Positions 41,280 to 50,052 of a DNA stretch of 64,000 nt are shown here, piece by piece. The position numbers and the translations under genes were made by a program. Below the pieces are notes generated by a model that saw nothing but the letters and a program-made list of their open reading frames with translations, ran no database searches and was not told where the DNA came from. Origin of the DNA: Streptomyces sp. NBC_00358 (GTDB lineage: Bacteria > Actinomycetota > Actinomycetes > Streptomycetales > Streptomycetaceae); the NCBI RefSeq assembly GCF_036099295.1, contig NZ_CP107976.1:8432001-8496000 (forward strand), read 5' to 3'. Within the stretch, counting starts at the first letter, position 1. Every line of letters begins with the position of its first letter.

Positions 41280-41762
41280 ATGCCCGCCGACGGTTTCACC
41301 ACCTGTCTGTGGTTCGACGGCCAGGCCGAGGAGGCCGCCAACTACTACGTCTCGGTCTTCAAGAACTCCAGGCTCGGCAGGGTCGGCCACTACACGGAGG
41401 CCGGGCCCGGTCCCGCCGGTTCCGTGCTGGCCGCCGAGTTCGTGGCCAACGGCCAGAAGTTCGTCGCGCTCAACGGAGGCCCCCAGTTCACCTTCGACGA
41501 GGCGATCTCCTTCCAGATCGACTGCGCCGACCAGGAGGAGGTGGACCACTACTGGAACAGGCTCATCGACGACGGGGGCTCGGCGGGCCCCTGCGGCTGG
41601 CTCAAGGACAAGTACGGACTCTCCTGGCAGGTCGTCCCCGTCCGGCTCATCGACTTGATCAGCGACCCGGTCCAGGAGAAGGCGGGCCGCACGTTCCACG
41701 CGATGCTCCAGATGTCCAAGCTGGACATCGCGGCTCTGGAGAAGGTGTTCGCGGGGGAGTAG
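41280..41762 (+). CDS. VOC / PhnB-like protein
   Basis: 160 aa. The opening GFTTCLWFDGQAEEAANYYV is diagnostic of the PhnB/3-demethylubiquinone methyltransferase-like VOC group (PF06983). It continues FVALNGGPQFTFDEAISFQI, EVDHYWNRLIDDGG, and ends GLSWQVVPVRLIDLISDPVQ. Function is unknown. Start is a clear GAGGAGG-spaced ATG. Confidence 0.92.
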   Translation: MPADGFTTCLWFDGQAEEAANYYVSVFKNSRLGRVGHYTEAGPGPAGSVLAAEFVANGQKFVALNGGPQFTFDEAISFQIDCADQEEVDHYWNRLIDDGGSAGPCGWLKDKYGLSWQVVPVRLIDLISDPVQEKAGRTFHAMLQMSKLDIAALEKVFAGE

Positions 41763-41850
41763 CGCACGGGGGCGCGGCCGGTCGGCGGACGCCTCGGCAC
41801 CCGGGAGCGGGAGCCGGGAGCGCGTTCTGGTAGCGGGTCCCGGGCGCGCC

Positions 41851-42777
41851 TCAGGACGGGTGGTTCCGGGTGCGGATCCGGGCCGCCAGTACCGTCACGT
41901 CGTCCTCCGCGTGCCGGGCGTCGGGCTGGACGAGCACCTGGTCCAGCAGCTCGTCGACCCCCGCACCTGGCGGCGGACGCAGCGCGGTCAGCCGTGCCAG
42001 TGATGCGCTGATGTCCTCGTCGCGGCGTTACGAGCCCGTCGGTGAACATCACCAGGGTGTCGTCGGGGGAGAGCCGGCGGGTCACCTGCCGATGGTCGCC
42101 CACCCCCGTGCCCAGGGGCGGACCGACCGGCAGGGCAGCAGTTCACCGGAGCCGTCCCCGGCGAACAGCACCGGAGGCAGATGCCCGGCACCCGCGATCG
42201 CCGCCGTGCCGCGGGCGGGATCGACGCGGACGAGCAGGCAGGTGGCCGGACACCGGGTGCCGTCCTCGGCTACCGCCGCGTCCGGCCGCCGCAGCACCCG
42301 GTGCGGCGGCAGGCCCGTGGAGGCCACAGAGCGCGGCATCGAGCGGTACGCGTTCAGGCCGACCGCCGCGTCCGGCCCGTGGCCCATCACGTCGCCCCCG
42401 ACCAGCAGGGTCCGGCCGAAGTGCACCCGCACGGTCCCGAACCAGTCCCCGCCCACCAGAGCGCCGCCCCCGGCCGGCAGATGGCGGGTGGCGAGGACGG
42501 GATTCGGATGCGGACGGCCCGGTTCGGCGAGCAGCGCCCGCTGGAGGTCCAGGACCGTGCCGCGGACGCTGTCGTGCCGTCGGGAGTGGCCGAGGTGCAC
42601 GGCCGCGAGACGCGCCGCGCAGTGCGTGCCCGACGTGCCGATCGCCTCGATGGCGTCCCCCAGGGCGTCGGACGGCACCGCCTCGCCCGCCGTGTCCTCA
42701 CCGCCCCGGCCCGCCGTCGCACCTCCAGCGCAGCAACCGCCCGGCTCCATCCCCGTACGGGGGCGGTGCGCCCGCAT
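41851..42777 (-). pseudogene. PP2C/SpoIIE-type phosphatase, two frameshifts
   Basis: The conserved SpoIIE domain is spread over three frames. Frame 1 (42082-42777) gives LVGGDWFGTVRVHFGRTLLV, VGGDVMGHGPDAA and ATCLLVRVDPARGTAAIAGA. Near 42110-42130 the text shifts to the frame reading PLGTGVGDHRQVTRRLSPDD, then TLVMFTDGLV. Near 42021-42031 it shifts again to RDEDISASLARLTALRPPPG and HAEDDVTVLAARIRTR, ending at a TGA at 41851. Together they make a normal C-terminus, so the gene is broken or the assembly has two indels. Such phosphatases act on anti-anti-sigma factors. Confidence 0.85.
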
Positions 42778-42904
42778 GCGCGGCCCTCCGGCGGGCGGTC
42801 GTTCACCAGCGCCGCCGCGCCGTCGGTTCCTCGGCGCGCGGCCCCCGCGAAGGCTGGCTAGCGTGAACAGCGCAACCGTTCACCGAACAGGAGAAGGTCG
42901 GGTC

Positions 42905-43702
42905 ATGGCCGTACAGCCTGAAGGAACGCCCTGCTGGGCGGACGCGATGTTCAGCGATGTCGAAGGGGCCAAGAGTTTCTACGGGGACGTCCTCGGCTGG
43001 ACGTTCGGCGAGGCGTCCTCGGAGTACGGGAACTACACACAGGCCTACTCCAACGGCAAGGCGGTGGCCGCCGTCGTACCGCCGATGCCGGGGCAGGAGG
43101 GCCAGTCCGCCTGGTGTCTGTACTTCGCCTCGCCCGACGCCGCCGCGACCGCGGCGAAGATCAAGGACCAGGGCGGCGAGGTGCTGATGGAGCCGATGCA
43201 GGTCGGCGAGTTCGGCACGATGACGCTGGCCCGGGACCCGAGCGGGGCCGTCTTCGGCGTCTGGCAGGCGGGTGTCCACGAGGGCTTCGAGTCGATCGGC
43301 GAGCCCGGCTCGTACGCCTGGGCCGAGGTCTTCACCCGCGAGACGGACAAGTCCGACGCGTTCTTCCCGGCCGTGTTCCCCTTCACCGCACAGCAGGTGC
43401 GCGACGACGCCGTCGACTTCCGCATCTTCAACCTCGACGGGAAGCCGGTCCTCGGCCGGATGAAGATGACCGACGAATTCCCGCCCGAGGTGCCGCCCTA
43501 CGTCAACGTCTACTTCACCGTCGAGAACTGTGACGAGGCGGTGGCGAAGGCGACCGCGCGCGGCGCGGTCCTGCGCTTCGGGCCGATGGACAGCCCCTTC
43601 GGCCGGTTCGCCGCGCTCAGCGACCCGCAGGGCGCGTCGTTCTCGGTCATCGACATGAAGACGACCCAGGGTGATATGCCCGAGATGGCGGACGTCTCCT
43701 GA
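42905..43702 (+). CDS. VOC family protein, two glyoxalase domains (CFP32-like)
   Basis: 265 aa. Domain 1 (about 8-120): CWADAMFSDVEGAKSFYGDV, LGWTFG, ending DPSGAVFGVWQAG. Domain 2 (about 130-260): YAWAEVFTRETDKSDAFFPA, then VYFTVENCDEAVAKATARGA and DPQGASFSVID. This tandem arrangement resembles the mycobacterial CFP32/hydroxylase-like VOC proteins found throughout Streptomyces. Enzymatic role is uncertain. ATG 42905 follows GAGAAGG. Confidence 0.9.
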   Translation: MAVQPEGTPCWADAMFSDVEGAKSFYGDVLGWTFGEASSEYGNYTQAYSNGKAVAAVVPPMPGQEGQSAWCLYFASPDAAATAAKIKDQGGEVLMEPMQVGEFGTMTLARDPSGAVFGVWQAGVHEGFESIGEPGSYAWAEVFTRETDKSDAFFPAVFPFTAQQVRDDAVDFRIFNLDGKPVLGRMKMTDEFPPEVPPYVNVYFTVENCDEAVAKATARGAVLRFGPMDSPFGRFAALSDPQGASFSVIDMKTTQGDMPEMADVS

Positions 43703-43769
43703 CGGACGTCTCCTGACGTCCGCACGCGCACGGGTGACACCCGTCGGCGGGCTTCGGACGCCTGGGGCC

Positions 43770-43813
43770 CGCGGCCCGCGACCGTCCCGCCGAGGACACG
43801 GTCGCGGGCCGCG
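43770..43813 (+). terminator. Strong hairpin terminator
   Basis: A 16-bp perfect stem (43770-43785 with 43798-43813) and 12-nt loop, between the VOC gene and the RNase H gene. Confidence 0.8.
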
Positions 43814-43908
43814 TCGCCGTGCGCCGGGCCCCCGCGGGTTCCTTCCGGGTGCGCCGGTCCCGTGCCCCGTGCGTGGCCCGCACCCCGGCTCGTGGCATGA
43901 TCGGGGTC

Positions 43909-44622
43909 ATGCCTGAACGTGTTGTGGCCGCCTGTGACGGGGCTTCGAAGGGAAACCCGGGACCCGCCGGATGGGCCTGGGTCGTCGCCGACGGGGACGA
44001 GACCCCGACCCGCTGGGAGGCGGGAGCGCTGGGTACGGCCACCAACAACGTCGCCGAACTGACCGCGCTGGAGCGCCTGTTGACGGCGATCGCGCCGGAC
44101 GTCCCGCTGGAGGTCCGGATGGACTCCCAGTACGCGATGAAGGCTGTCACGACCTGGCTGCCGGGCTGGAAGCGCAAGGGCTGGAAGACGGCCGCGGGCA
44201 AGCCCGTCGCCAACCAGGAACTGGTCGCCCGTATCGACGAACTCCTCACCGGCCGCACGGTCGAGTTCCGCTACGTCCCCGCACACCAGGTCGACGGCGA
44301 CCGGCTGAACGACTTCGCCGACCGGGCCGCCAGCCAGGCCGCGATCGTGCAGCAGCCCGCGGGCAGCGACCTCGGGTCGCCGGAGCCGCCGGCCTCACCC
44401 GACACCCCCGCCTCCTCCGGGGCCTCCCGCCGCCGACCCGCGGCCAAGACGTCCGGGCAGGGCGGGTCGAGCCGACCGGGCACGTCCAGCCGCACCATCA
44501 AGGCCAAGTTCAACGGTCGCTGCGTGTGCGGCCGTTCCTACGCCGCGGGCGAGCAGATCGCCAAGAACGCCCAGGGCTGGGGCCACCCGGAATGCCGGAC
44601 GGCGGAACCGGGCAGCGCCTGA
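43909..44622 (+). CDS. RNase H-family protein with C-terminal zinc-knuckle-like tail
   Basis: 237 aa from ATG 43909. RNase HI domain (about 1-145): VVAACDGASKGNPGPAGWAW (first Asp), NNVAELTALERLL (Glu), MDSQYAMKAVTTWLPGW (second Asp) and RLNDFADRAA (last Asp). These complete the DEDD set that cleaves RNA in RNA-DNA hybrids. A ~55-residue Pro/Ser linker leads to a Cys tail (CVCGRSYAAGEQIAKNAQGW, then HPEC), a possible zinc-binding or PARP-like knuckle, not part of standard RNase HI. Confidence 0.9.
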   Translation: MPERVVAACDGASKGNPGPAGWAWVVADGDETPTRWEAGALGTATNNVAELTALERLLTAIAPDVPLEVRMDSQYAMKAVTTWLPGWKRKGWKTAAGKPVANQELVARIDELLTGRTVEFRYVPAHQVDGDRLNDFADRAASQAAIVQQPAGSDLGSPEPPASPDTPASSGASRRRPAAKTSGQGGSSRPGTSSRTIKAKFNGRCVCGRSYAAGEQIAKNAQGWGHPECRTAEPGSA

Positions 44623-44849
44623 CGCTCCCGGGCGCCCGCCCGCTCCCGACCGTCCTCCAGCTCCCGTCCCTCCCGGTCCGGCGCGTCCTGCCGCTTCCGC
44701 GGGCCCTCCCGCACCCGCTCCGCCGGCACCGGGGGTGCTCCGTCCCGAAATGCCGTACGCGAAGCGGCTGTTGAGTCCTCCCGCCGCTGTCCGCTCGGGC
44801 TCGACCCGGGTGCCCGCCGGTGCGCGACCGGTGGGCACCCGGGCCGGGA

Positions 44850-45674
44850 TCAGGCGGCGTCGAAGGTGTAGAACGCCGTGTGGTCGAGCAGATCGGCCGG
44901 CCGGGTGTCGTTCCACGGCTTCATCGTCTCGTTCAGGTCGACGACGTCCGGGGTGCCCGCGAGGGGGAGGTAGCCCGATCCGGGGTGACGGCGCTGCCAC
45001 TCGGCCCACAGCTTGTCTATGAAGGCGTGGTGGAGCCAGAAGACCGGGTCGTTGGGGGAGACGCCGGTGCCCATCTGGCCGCCCACCCAGACATGCACCC
45101 GGTTGTGCAGATTGACGCCCCGCCAGCCCTCCAGGTGATTGCGGAAGCCGTCCGAGGCGCTGTTCCAGGGGGCCATGTCGTACGTCGCCATGGCGAGCAC
45201 GGACTCCACCTCGGCGCGGGTCGGAAGTTCCCGGACCCCGGTGCCCAGGGATCTGCGCAGATAAGTCCGGCTGTCCACACGGACGTTGACCGGCCAGTTG
45301 CCCGACGCGGCGGCGAACGGACCGTCCATCACCCGGCCGTCCAGGCTGCGTCCGGTGCCGCCGAGGAAGTCGGGCGCCCACAGGGACGAGCGCGTCGTGC
45401 GGTCGCTGCTCCAGTCCCAGTAGGGCAGCGCCACCGAGGGGTCCACGGACTGCAGGGCGCGCTCGAACTCCAGAAGGAATCTGCGGTGCCAGGGCAGGAA
45501 CGACGGTGAACGGTGGCCCGTCCGCTCGCCGTCGTCGGTGTCGCCCATGATGAAGGCGTTGTGCGTCGTGACGAACGCGTCGTACTTTCCACTGCGCTTG
45601 AGCTGCAGCAGGGCGTCGACGAAGCGCCGCTTCTCGTCGGCGGTCAGGTTCGCCTGGTTCTTGCGTACGGTCAT
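44850..45674 (-). CDS. melC2: Tyrosinase
   Basis: 274 aa, normal for Streptomyces MelC2. CuA ligands: the first His in TTHNAFIMG, then GHRSPSFLPWHRRFLLEFE. CuB ligands: HNRVHVWVGG and NDPVFWLHHAFIDKLWAEWQ. It hydroxylates monophenols and oxidises diphenols to quinones, giving melanin. It has no signal peptide and relies on MelC1 for copper loading and Tat export. It starts 33 bp after melC1. Confidence 0.98.
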   Translation of the reverse strand: MTVRKNQANLTADEKRRFVDALLQLKRSGKYDAFVTTHNAFIMGDTDDGERTGHRSPSFLPWHRRFLLEFERALQSVDPSVALPYWDWSSDRTTRSSLWAPDFLGGTGRSLDGRVMDGPFAAASGNWPVNVRVDSRTYLRRSLGTGVRELPTRAEVESVLAMATYDMAPWNSASDGFRNHLEGWRGVNLHNRVHVWVGGQMGTGVSPNDPVFWLHHAFIDKLWAEWQRRHPGSGYLPLAGTPDVVDLNETMKPWNDTRPADLLDHTAFYTFDAA

Positions 45675-45707
45675 GTGCGGGACTCCACGATCTGCTTGCT
45701 GGGTGGT

Positions 45708-46112
45708 TCAGTTGGGGGCGAAGGGCACGAGCGGCGCGCCCTGCAGCTCCACGACCGCGGCGCGGGCGGCGGCCCGCGGGGTCGGCACGGGGGCGTAGTG
45801 GCTGACGACGCTGATCCAACTGCCGTCGGCGTTGCTCATCACGTGCAGTTCCACGCCGTCGACGAACACGGCGTACGCGCCGCCGTGGTGGTGACCGCCC
45901 CCGGTGACCGGGCGGCCCTCGATGTGACGCCCCTGGTAGACCTCGTCGAAGGCTTCCGGCCCGCCGTGGTGGTGCTCGGCGGCGTTCGGCCGGTGTGCGG
46001 CGGGCCCGTTCGGTGAGGCCGTCGCGGAGTGCGCGGCGAGGATCTGGACACCTGCGCCCGCGGTGAACGCGCCGACGGCCCCGAGGGCACGGCGCCTAGT
46101 GAGCTCCGGCAT
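45708..46112 (-). CDS. melC1: Tyrosinase co-factor / copper chaperone
   Basis: 134 aa. The Tat-type N-terminus is MPELTRRRALGAVGAFTAGA with a twin Arg. The mature part is His-rich (AEHHHGGPEAFDEV, GGGHHHGGAYAVFVDGVELH) and carries the conserved YQGRHIEG segment of MelC1. It delivers copper to MelC2 and carries it through the Tat system. It is the first gene of the melC operon. Confidence 0.96.
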   Translation of the reverse strand: MPELTRRRALGAVGAFTAGAGVQILAAHSATASPNGPAAHRPNAAEHHHGGPEAFDEVYQGRHIEGRPVTGGGHHHGGAYAVFVDGVELHVMSNADGSWISVVSHYAPVPTPRAAARAAVVELQGAPLVPFAPN

Positions 46113-46146
46113 GCGGAGACCTCCTGTGATCAGCTGTGTTGATGAC

Positions 46147-46162
46147 CCGATATGCCTATCGG
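46147..46162. promoter_or_regulatory. Inverted repeat in melC promoter region
   Basis: CCGATA-TGCC-TATCGG, a perfect 6-bp-arm dyad 35 bp upstream of the melC1 start. It could be an operator or a 5'-UTR stem. The rest of the 338-bp gap to the monooxygenase shows nothing else. Confidence 0.5.
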
Positions 46163-46450
46163 ATCGTCAAACAGCGGGAGAAATCCCCGAATGTCGGTTG
46201 GTCGTGATCCGGACAATCACGCATATGCCGTGCAAGGTTGAACGAAGATGATCTTGTTGTCGTGGGCGCCTCCGGTACCCCGACGGGCGGAAATCCTCCG
46301 GCGGGAAGGCCCGGTGGCGATGATCTTGCGGCCCGGCCCCTTGGGCGGTGGCGCCGCTCACTCCCGTGATCTGGCGTGATCCGCGGGTGCGGCACCCCCT
46401 GCTACCCTTCGTGATCAATTGACCGCATTGTGCAACATAGGGGAGTGCGC

Positions 46451-47653
46451 GTGAAGATCGCGTGCGTCGGCGGCGGACCCGCAAGCCTGTATTTCTCGAT
46501 CCTGATGAAGCTCCAGGACGCGTCCCATGACGTCACCGTCCACGAGCGGAACCCGGCCGGATCGACGTACGGCTGGGGAGTGACCTACTGGGCGGGCCTG
46601 CTCGACAAGCTGCGGGAGGGCGACCCGGCGTCCGCGCTCGCCGTCAGCGAGAACTCGGTGAGCTGGAGCGACGGGGTCGCCCATGTCGGCGACCGCACGA
46701 CCGTGCACCCCGGCGACGAGGGATTCGGCATCGGCCGCCGCAGGATGCTCGACCTGCTCGCCGAGCGGGCCCGGTCCCTGGGGGTCCACGTCGTGTACGA
46801 GAGCGAGGTCGAGGCCGACCGGCTGCCCGACGCCGACCTCGTGGTCGCCGGGGACGGGATCAACAGCGCCCTGCGCGAGCGTCACGCCGACCACTTCGGC
46901 AGCGAGGTCACCCACGGGCGGAACTACTACGTCTGGCTCGGCACCACCAAGGTCTTCGACTCCTTCACCTTCTCCTTCGTGGAGACGGACCACGGCTGGA
47001 TCTGGTGCTACGCCTACCGGTTCGGCGATGACCGGAGCACCCTCGTCATCGAGTGCTCCCCGCGCACCTGGACCGGCCTCGGGCTCGACGGGGCGAGCGA
47101 GGCCGACGGTCTGGCGCTGCTGGAGAAGCTCTTCGCCGAACTGCTGAACGGGCACGGACTGATCGGCCGGGCGCAGGCCGACGGAACCGCCCAGTGGCTC
47201 ACCTTCCGCACCCTGACCAACCGGACGTGGCACCGCGGCAACCTCGTCCTGCTCGGCGACGCCGCCCACACCACCCACTACTCGATCGGCGCCGGCACCA
47301 CCCTCGCCCTGGAGGACGCCATCGCCCTGGCCGGAGCGCTGCGGGAGCACCCCGACCTCGAAACCGCCCTCACCCGCTACGAGCGGCAGCGCATGGCGGA
47401 GCTCCTGCCGGTGCAGAGCGCGGCCCGCCACAGCGCGCAGTGGTACGAGAATCTGCCGCGCTACATCCGCCTTCCGCCGGCTCAGATGTTCGCCCTGCTC
47501 GGGCAGCGCCACTCGCCGCTGCTGCCGTACGTCCCGCCGCAGCTCTACTACCGCATCGACCGCGCGGCCGGACGGCTGGAGGCACTCCGCCGCCTCAAGC
47601 GCTGGCTCGGCCCGAGGGTCGCCCGCGGCGTACAGGCCCGCACCCGAAGCTAG
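46451..47653 (+). CDS. FAD-dependent monooxygenase
   Basis: 400 aa, class A flavoprotein hydroxylase. FAD motif VKIACVGGGPASLYFSILMK; second motif DLVVAGDGINSALRERH; third motif GNLVLLGDAAHTTHYSIGAG. The ERNPAGSTYGWGVTYWAGLL segment is typical of the salicylyl/anthraniloyl-CoA 5-hydroxylase-like branch, so an aryl-CoA or aromatic substrate is plausible. GTG 46451 is chosen because AGGGGAG lies 5-6 nt before it; upstream GTGs (46430, 46445) are alternatives. It is monocistronic with a terminator behind it. Confidence 0.9.
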   Translation: MKIACVGGGPASLYFSILMKLQDASHDVTVHERNPAGSTYGWGVTYWAGLLDKLREGDPASALAVSENSVSWSDGVAHVGDRTTVHPGDEGFGIGRRRMLDLLAERARSLGVHVVYESEVEADRLPDADLVVAGDGINSALRERHADHFGSEVTHGRNYYVWLGTTKVFDSFTFSFVETDHGWIWCYAYRFGDDRSTLVIECSPRTWTGLGLDGASEADGLALLEKLFAELLNGHGLIGRAQADGTAQWLTFRTLTNRTWHRGNLVLLGDAAHTTHYSIGAGTTLALEDAIALAGALREHPDLETALTRYERQRMAELLPVQSAARHSAQWYENLPRYIRLPPAQMFALLGQRHSPLLPYVPPQLYYRIDRAAGRLEALRRLKRWLGPRVARGVQARTRS

Positions 47654-47739
47654 GCACCCGCCCCCGGCACGCCCCGGCACCCGCCCCGGCGTGCCCCGGG
47701 CCTCCAGAGCTCCGGCTGATACCGAGCTCCCCCCGTACC

Positions 47740-47774
47740 GCCAGGCCCCTGGGCAGCGCCCCCAGGGGCCTGGC
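47740..47774 (+). terminator. Hairpin terminator after the monooxygenase
   Basis: GCCAGGCCCCTGGG (47740-47753) pairs with its complement at 47761-47774 around a 7-nt loop. Confidence 0.8.
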
Positions 47775-47832
47775 GCACTCCCGGCCTCCAGGAGTGCGCC
47801 CGTGCGCCGCCCGAGAAGCGGACCGAGCTTGG

Positions 47833-47873
47833 GGTGAATGCCTATTCACCGCTATGGTGAATAGGCATTCACC
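47833..47873. promoter_or_regulatory. Double palindromic operator for the MFS-TetR operon
   Basis: GGTGAATGCCTATTCACC (47833-47850), a 5-nt spacer, then its exact reverse complement (47856-47873). Each 18-mer is also a palindrome (GGTGAAT-N4-ATTCACC). It lies ~30 bp before the MFS start and is the expected binding site of the TetR regulator at 49354. Confidence 0.85.
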
Positions 47874-47902
47874 TGTTTGTCGTATCTACTTCTGGAGTGC
47901 CG

Positions 47903-49348
47903 ATGGCGGCTCTGCGCGAGCGGCTCGCGATCCCCGTTCTGGCGTTCGGCGGGATCCTCATGGCCGTCATGCAGACGGTGGTCGTCCCCCTGCTGCCCGA
48001 TCTGCCCCGGCTGACCGGTGCCTCGCCGGGCGCGGTCTCCTGGATGGTGACGGCGACCCTCCTCGCCGGAGCCGTGCTGACCCCGGTCCTGGGCCGAGCG
48101 GGAGACATGTACGGCAAGCGTCGGGTGCTGCTCATGGCCCTCGGGATGATGACGGTCGGCTCGCTGATGTGCGCGCTCACCTCGGACATCGGCGTCCTGA
48201 TCGTGGCGCGGGCGATGCAGGGCGCGGCGGCGGCCGTGGTCCCCCTGTCGATCAGCATCCTGCGCGACGAACTGCCGCCGGAGCGCACGGGTTCGGCGGT
48301 CGCGCTGATGAGCTCCACCGTGGGCATCGGTGCCGCCCTCGGCCTGCCGCTCGCCGCCCTCGTGGTGCAGTACGCCAACTGGCACGTCATGTTCTGGGCG
48401 ACGACCGCGCTCGGAGTCGTCGGACTGGCGCTGGCCTGGTGGGCGGTGCGCGAGTCGCCCGTCCGGGAGCCGGGCCGCTTCGACACGCTGGGCGCGCTGG
48501 GACTGGCCGCCGGGCTGGTGTGTCTGCTGCTCGCCGTGTCCGAGGGCGGCACCTGGGGCTGGACCAGCCCCAGGATCATCGGCCTGTTCGCCGCCTGCGT
48601 CGCCGTCCTGACGCTGTGGTGGCGACAGCAACTGCGTACCGAACGCCCTCTCGTCGACATGAAGCTGGCCGCCCGTCCGCGCGTCGCCCTGCCGCACATC
48701 GCCGCGCTCCTGACGGGTTTCGCCTTCTACGGCAACTCGCTCGTCACCGCGCAGCTCGTGCAGGCACCCACCGCCACCGGCTACGGGCTGGGCCTGTCCA
48801 TCGTGGCGACCGGTCTGTGCCTGCTGCCCGGCGGGGTGACCATGCTGCTGCTGTCTCCCGTCTCGGCGCGCATCTCGGCGGTGCGTGGGCCCCGGGTGAC
48901 GCTGGCCCTCGGAACGGCGATCATCGCCTCGGGCTACGTCCTGCGGATCGCCGACAGCCGCGACCTCTGGATGATCATCCTCGGGGCCACGGTCTGCGCG
49001 ATCGGCACCACCTTCGCCTACTCCGCGCTGCCCACCCTGATCCTGCGCGCCGTGCCCGCAGGGCAGACCGCGTCCGCCAACGGCGTCAACGTCCTGATGC
49101 GCACCATCGGGCAGGCCGTGTGCAGCGCCGCGGTGGCCGCGATCCTGGTGCACCACACGAGCCTGCTGGCAGGCGCCCCGGTGCCGACCCTGCACGGCTA
49201 TCTGCTGGCCTTCGCCATGGCGGGTACCGTCGCACTGGTGGCCTGTGCCGCCGCACTGTCGATACCCACCGACCGCGCCTCCCGCGAGACCCCGCGCACC
49301 GGCCGCCCCACCGGCGCCGCCCGCGACGAGGCTCTCGAAGGAGCTTGA
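47903..49348 (+). CDS. MFS drug-efflux transporter (DHA2-type, about 14 TM)
   Basis: 481 aa from ATG 47903 (TGGAG 6 nt upstream; a GTG at 47897 is possible). Early helices VLAFGGILMAVMQTVVVPLL, then motif A-like GRAGDMYGKRRVLLMALGM and the antiporter motif region SSTVGIGAALGLPLAALVVQ. Multi-drug or natural-product efflux is likely. It is the first gene of a two-gene operon with its TetR-type regulator, controlled by the double operator upstream. Confidence 0.92.
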   Translation: MAALRERLAIPVLAFGGILMAVMQTVVVPLLPDLPRLTGASPGAVSWMVTATLLAGAVLTPVLGRAGDMYGKRRVLLMALGMMTVGSLMCALTSDIGVLIVARAMQGAAAAVVPLSISILRDELPPERTGSAVALMSSTVGIGAALGLPLAALVVQYANWHVMFWATTALGVVGLALAWWAVRESPVREPGRFDTLGALGLAAGLVCLLLAVSEGGTWGWTSPRIIGLFAACVAVLTLWWRQQLRTERPLVDMKLAARPRVALPHIAALLTGFAFYGNSLVTAQLVQAPTATGYGLGLSIVATGLCLLPGGVTMLLLSPVSARISAVRGPRVTLALGTAIIASGYVLRIADSRDLWMIILGATVCAIGTTFAYSALPTLILRAVPAGQTASANGVNVLMRTIGQAVCSAAVAAILVHHTSLLAGAPVPTLHGYLLAFAMAGTVALVACAAALSIPTDRASRETPRTGRPTGAARDEALEGA

Positions 49349-49353
49349 GTACC

Positions 49354-50001
49354 GTGACCACCCCCCACTCCGGTCTCACGGCGTCCCCGGCCGTCCCGGG
49401 GCCCGGTGAGCAGCCGGCCGCCGCTCCGCCGCAACCGGAGCGCGAGCCCGCCGCGCCCCGCCGCGACGCGGAGGCGAGCAAGGCGGCCATCCTGCGCGCG
49501 GCCCGGTATCTGCTGGCCCGGCACGCCCACGCGGACATCACCCTCAAGGCGGTGGCCGACCGGGCGGGGGTGAGCGCGCCACTGGTCCTCAAGTACTTCG
49601 GCAACAAGGACGCGCTGTTCGCCCGCGTCATGTCCTTCGAGTCCGACGCCGACGCGCTGCTGGACGCGCCGCTGGAGGAGCTCGGCCGGCACATGGTCCG
49701 CCACCTCCTCGAAGGCCAGACCCAGCGCGGCGCCGACCCCGTCCTGCGGATCGTCTTCGCCCCTCTCCAGGGGGAGCAGGGCGAGATACTGCGGGCCAAC
49801 TTCCGTGCGCAGGTCAGCGACCGGCTGGCCGGGCGCCTCGGCGGAGCGGACGCGGGCCTGCGCGCCGAACTCGCGGTGAGCACGCTGCTGGGCCTCGGCG
49901 TGATGTACGGCATCGCCCGGGGCTCGCACCTGCGCGCCACGGCCGTCGACGACATCGTCGACCGGTACGCGCCCGCGGTGCAGGCCCAGCTCGCGCCGTG
50001 A
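49354..50001 (+). CDS. TetR/AcrR-family repressor of the adjacent MFS pump
   Basis: 215 aa from GTG 49354 (GAAGGAG upstream; a TTG at 49345 overlapping the MFS stop is an alternative). After a Pro-rich tail of ~40 residues comes the HTH: ASKAAILRAARYLLARHAHA, DITLKAVADRAGVSAPLVLK, YFGNKDALFARV. The C-terminal domain resembles TetR_C (LGLGVMYGIARGSHLR). It follows the MFS gene by 5 bp, and autorepression through the GGTGAAT palindromes is expected. Confidence 0.92.
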   Translation: MTTPHSGLTASPAVPGPGEQPAAAPPQPEREPAAPRRDAEASKAAILRAARYLLARHAHADITLKAVADRAGVSAPLVLKYFGNKDALFARVMSFESDADALLDAPLEELGRHMVRHLLEGQTQRGADPVLRIVFAPLQGEQGEILRANFRAQVSDRLAGRLGGADAGLRAELAVSTLLGLGVMYGIARGSHLRATAVDDIVDRYAPAVQAQLAP

Positions 50002-50052
50002 CCCCCGAGACCTCCGCGGGTCCTGCGGCCCCCTGCCGCACGGCCGCGCGGG

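Noticed and set aside
46415..47680. 421-aa minus-strand frame opposite the monooxygenase
   Set aside because: The plus strand carries all three FAD hydroxylase motifs; the minus frame shows no family and has antisense composition.
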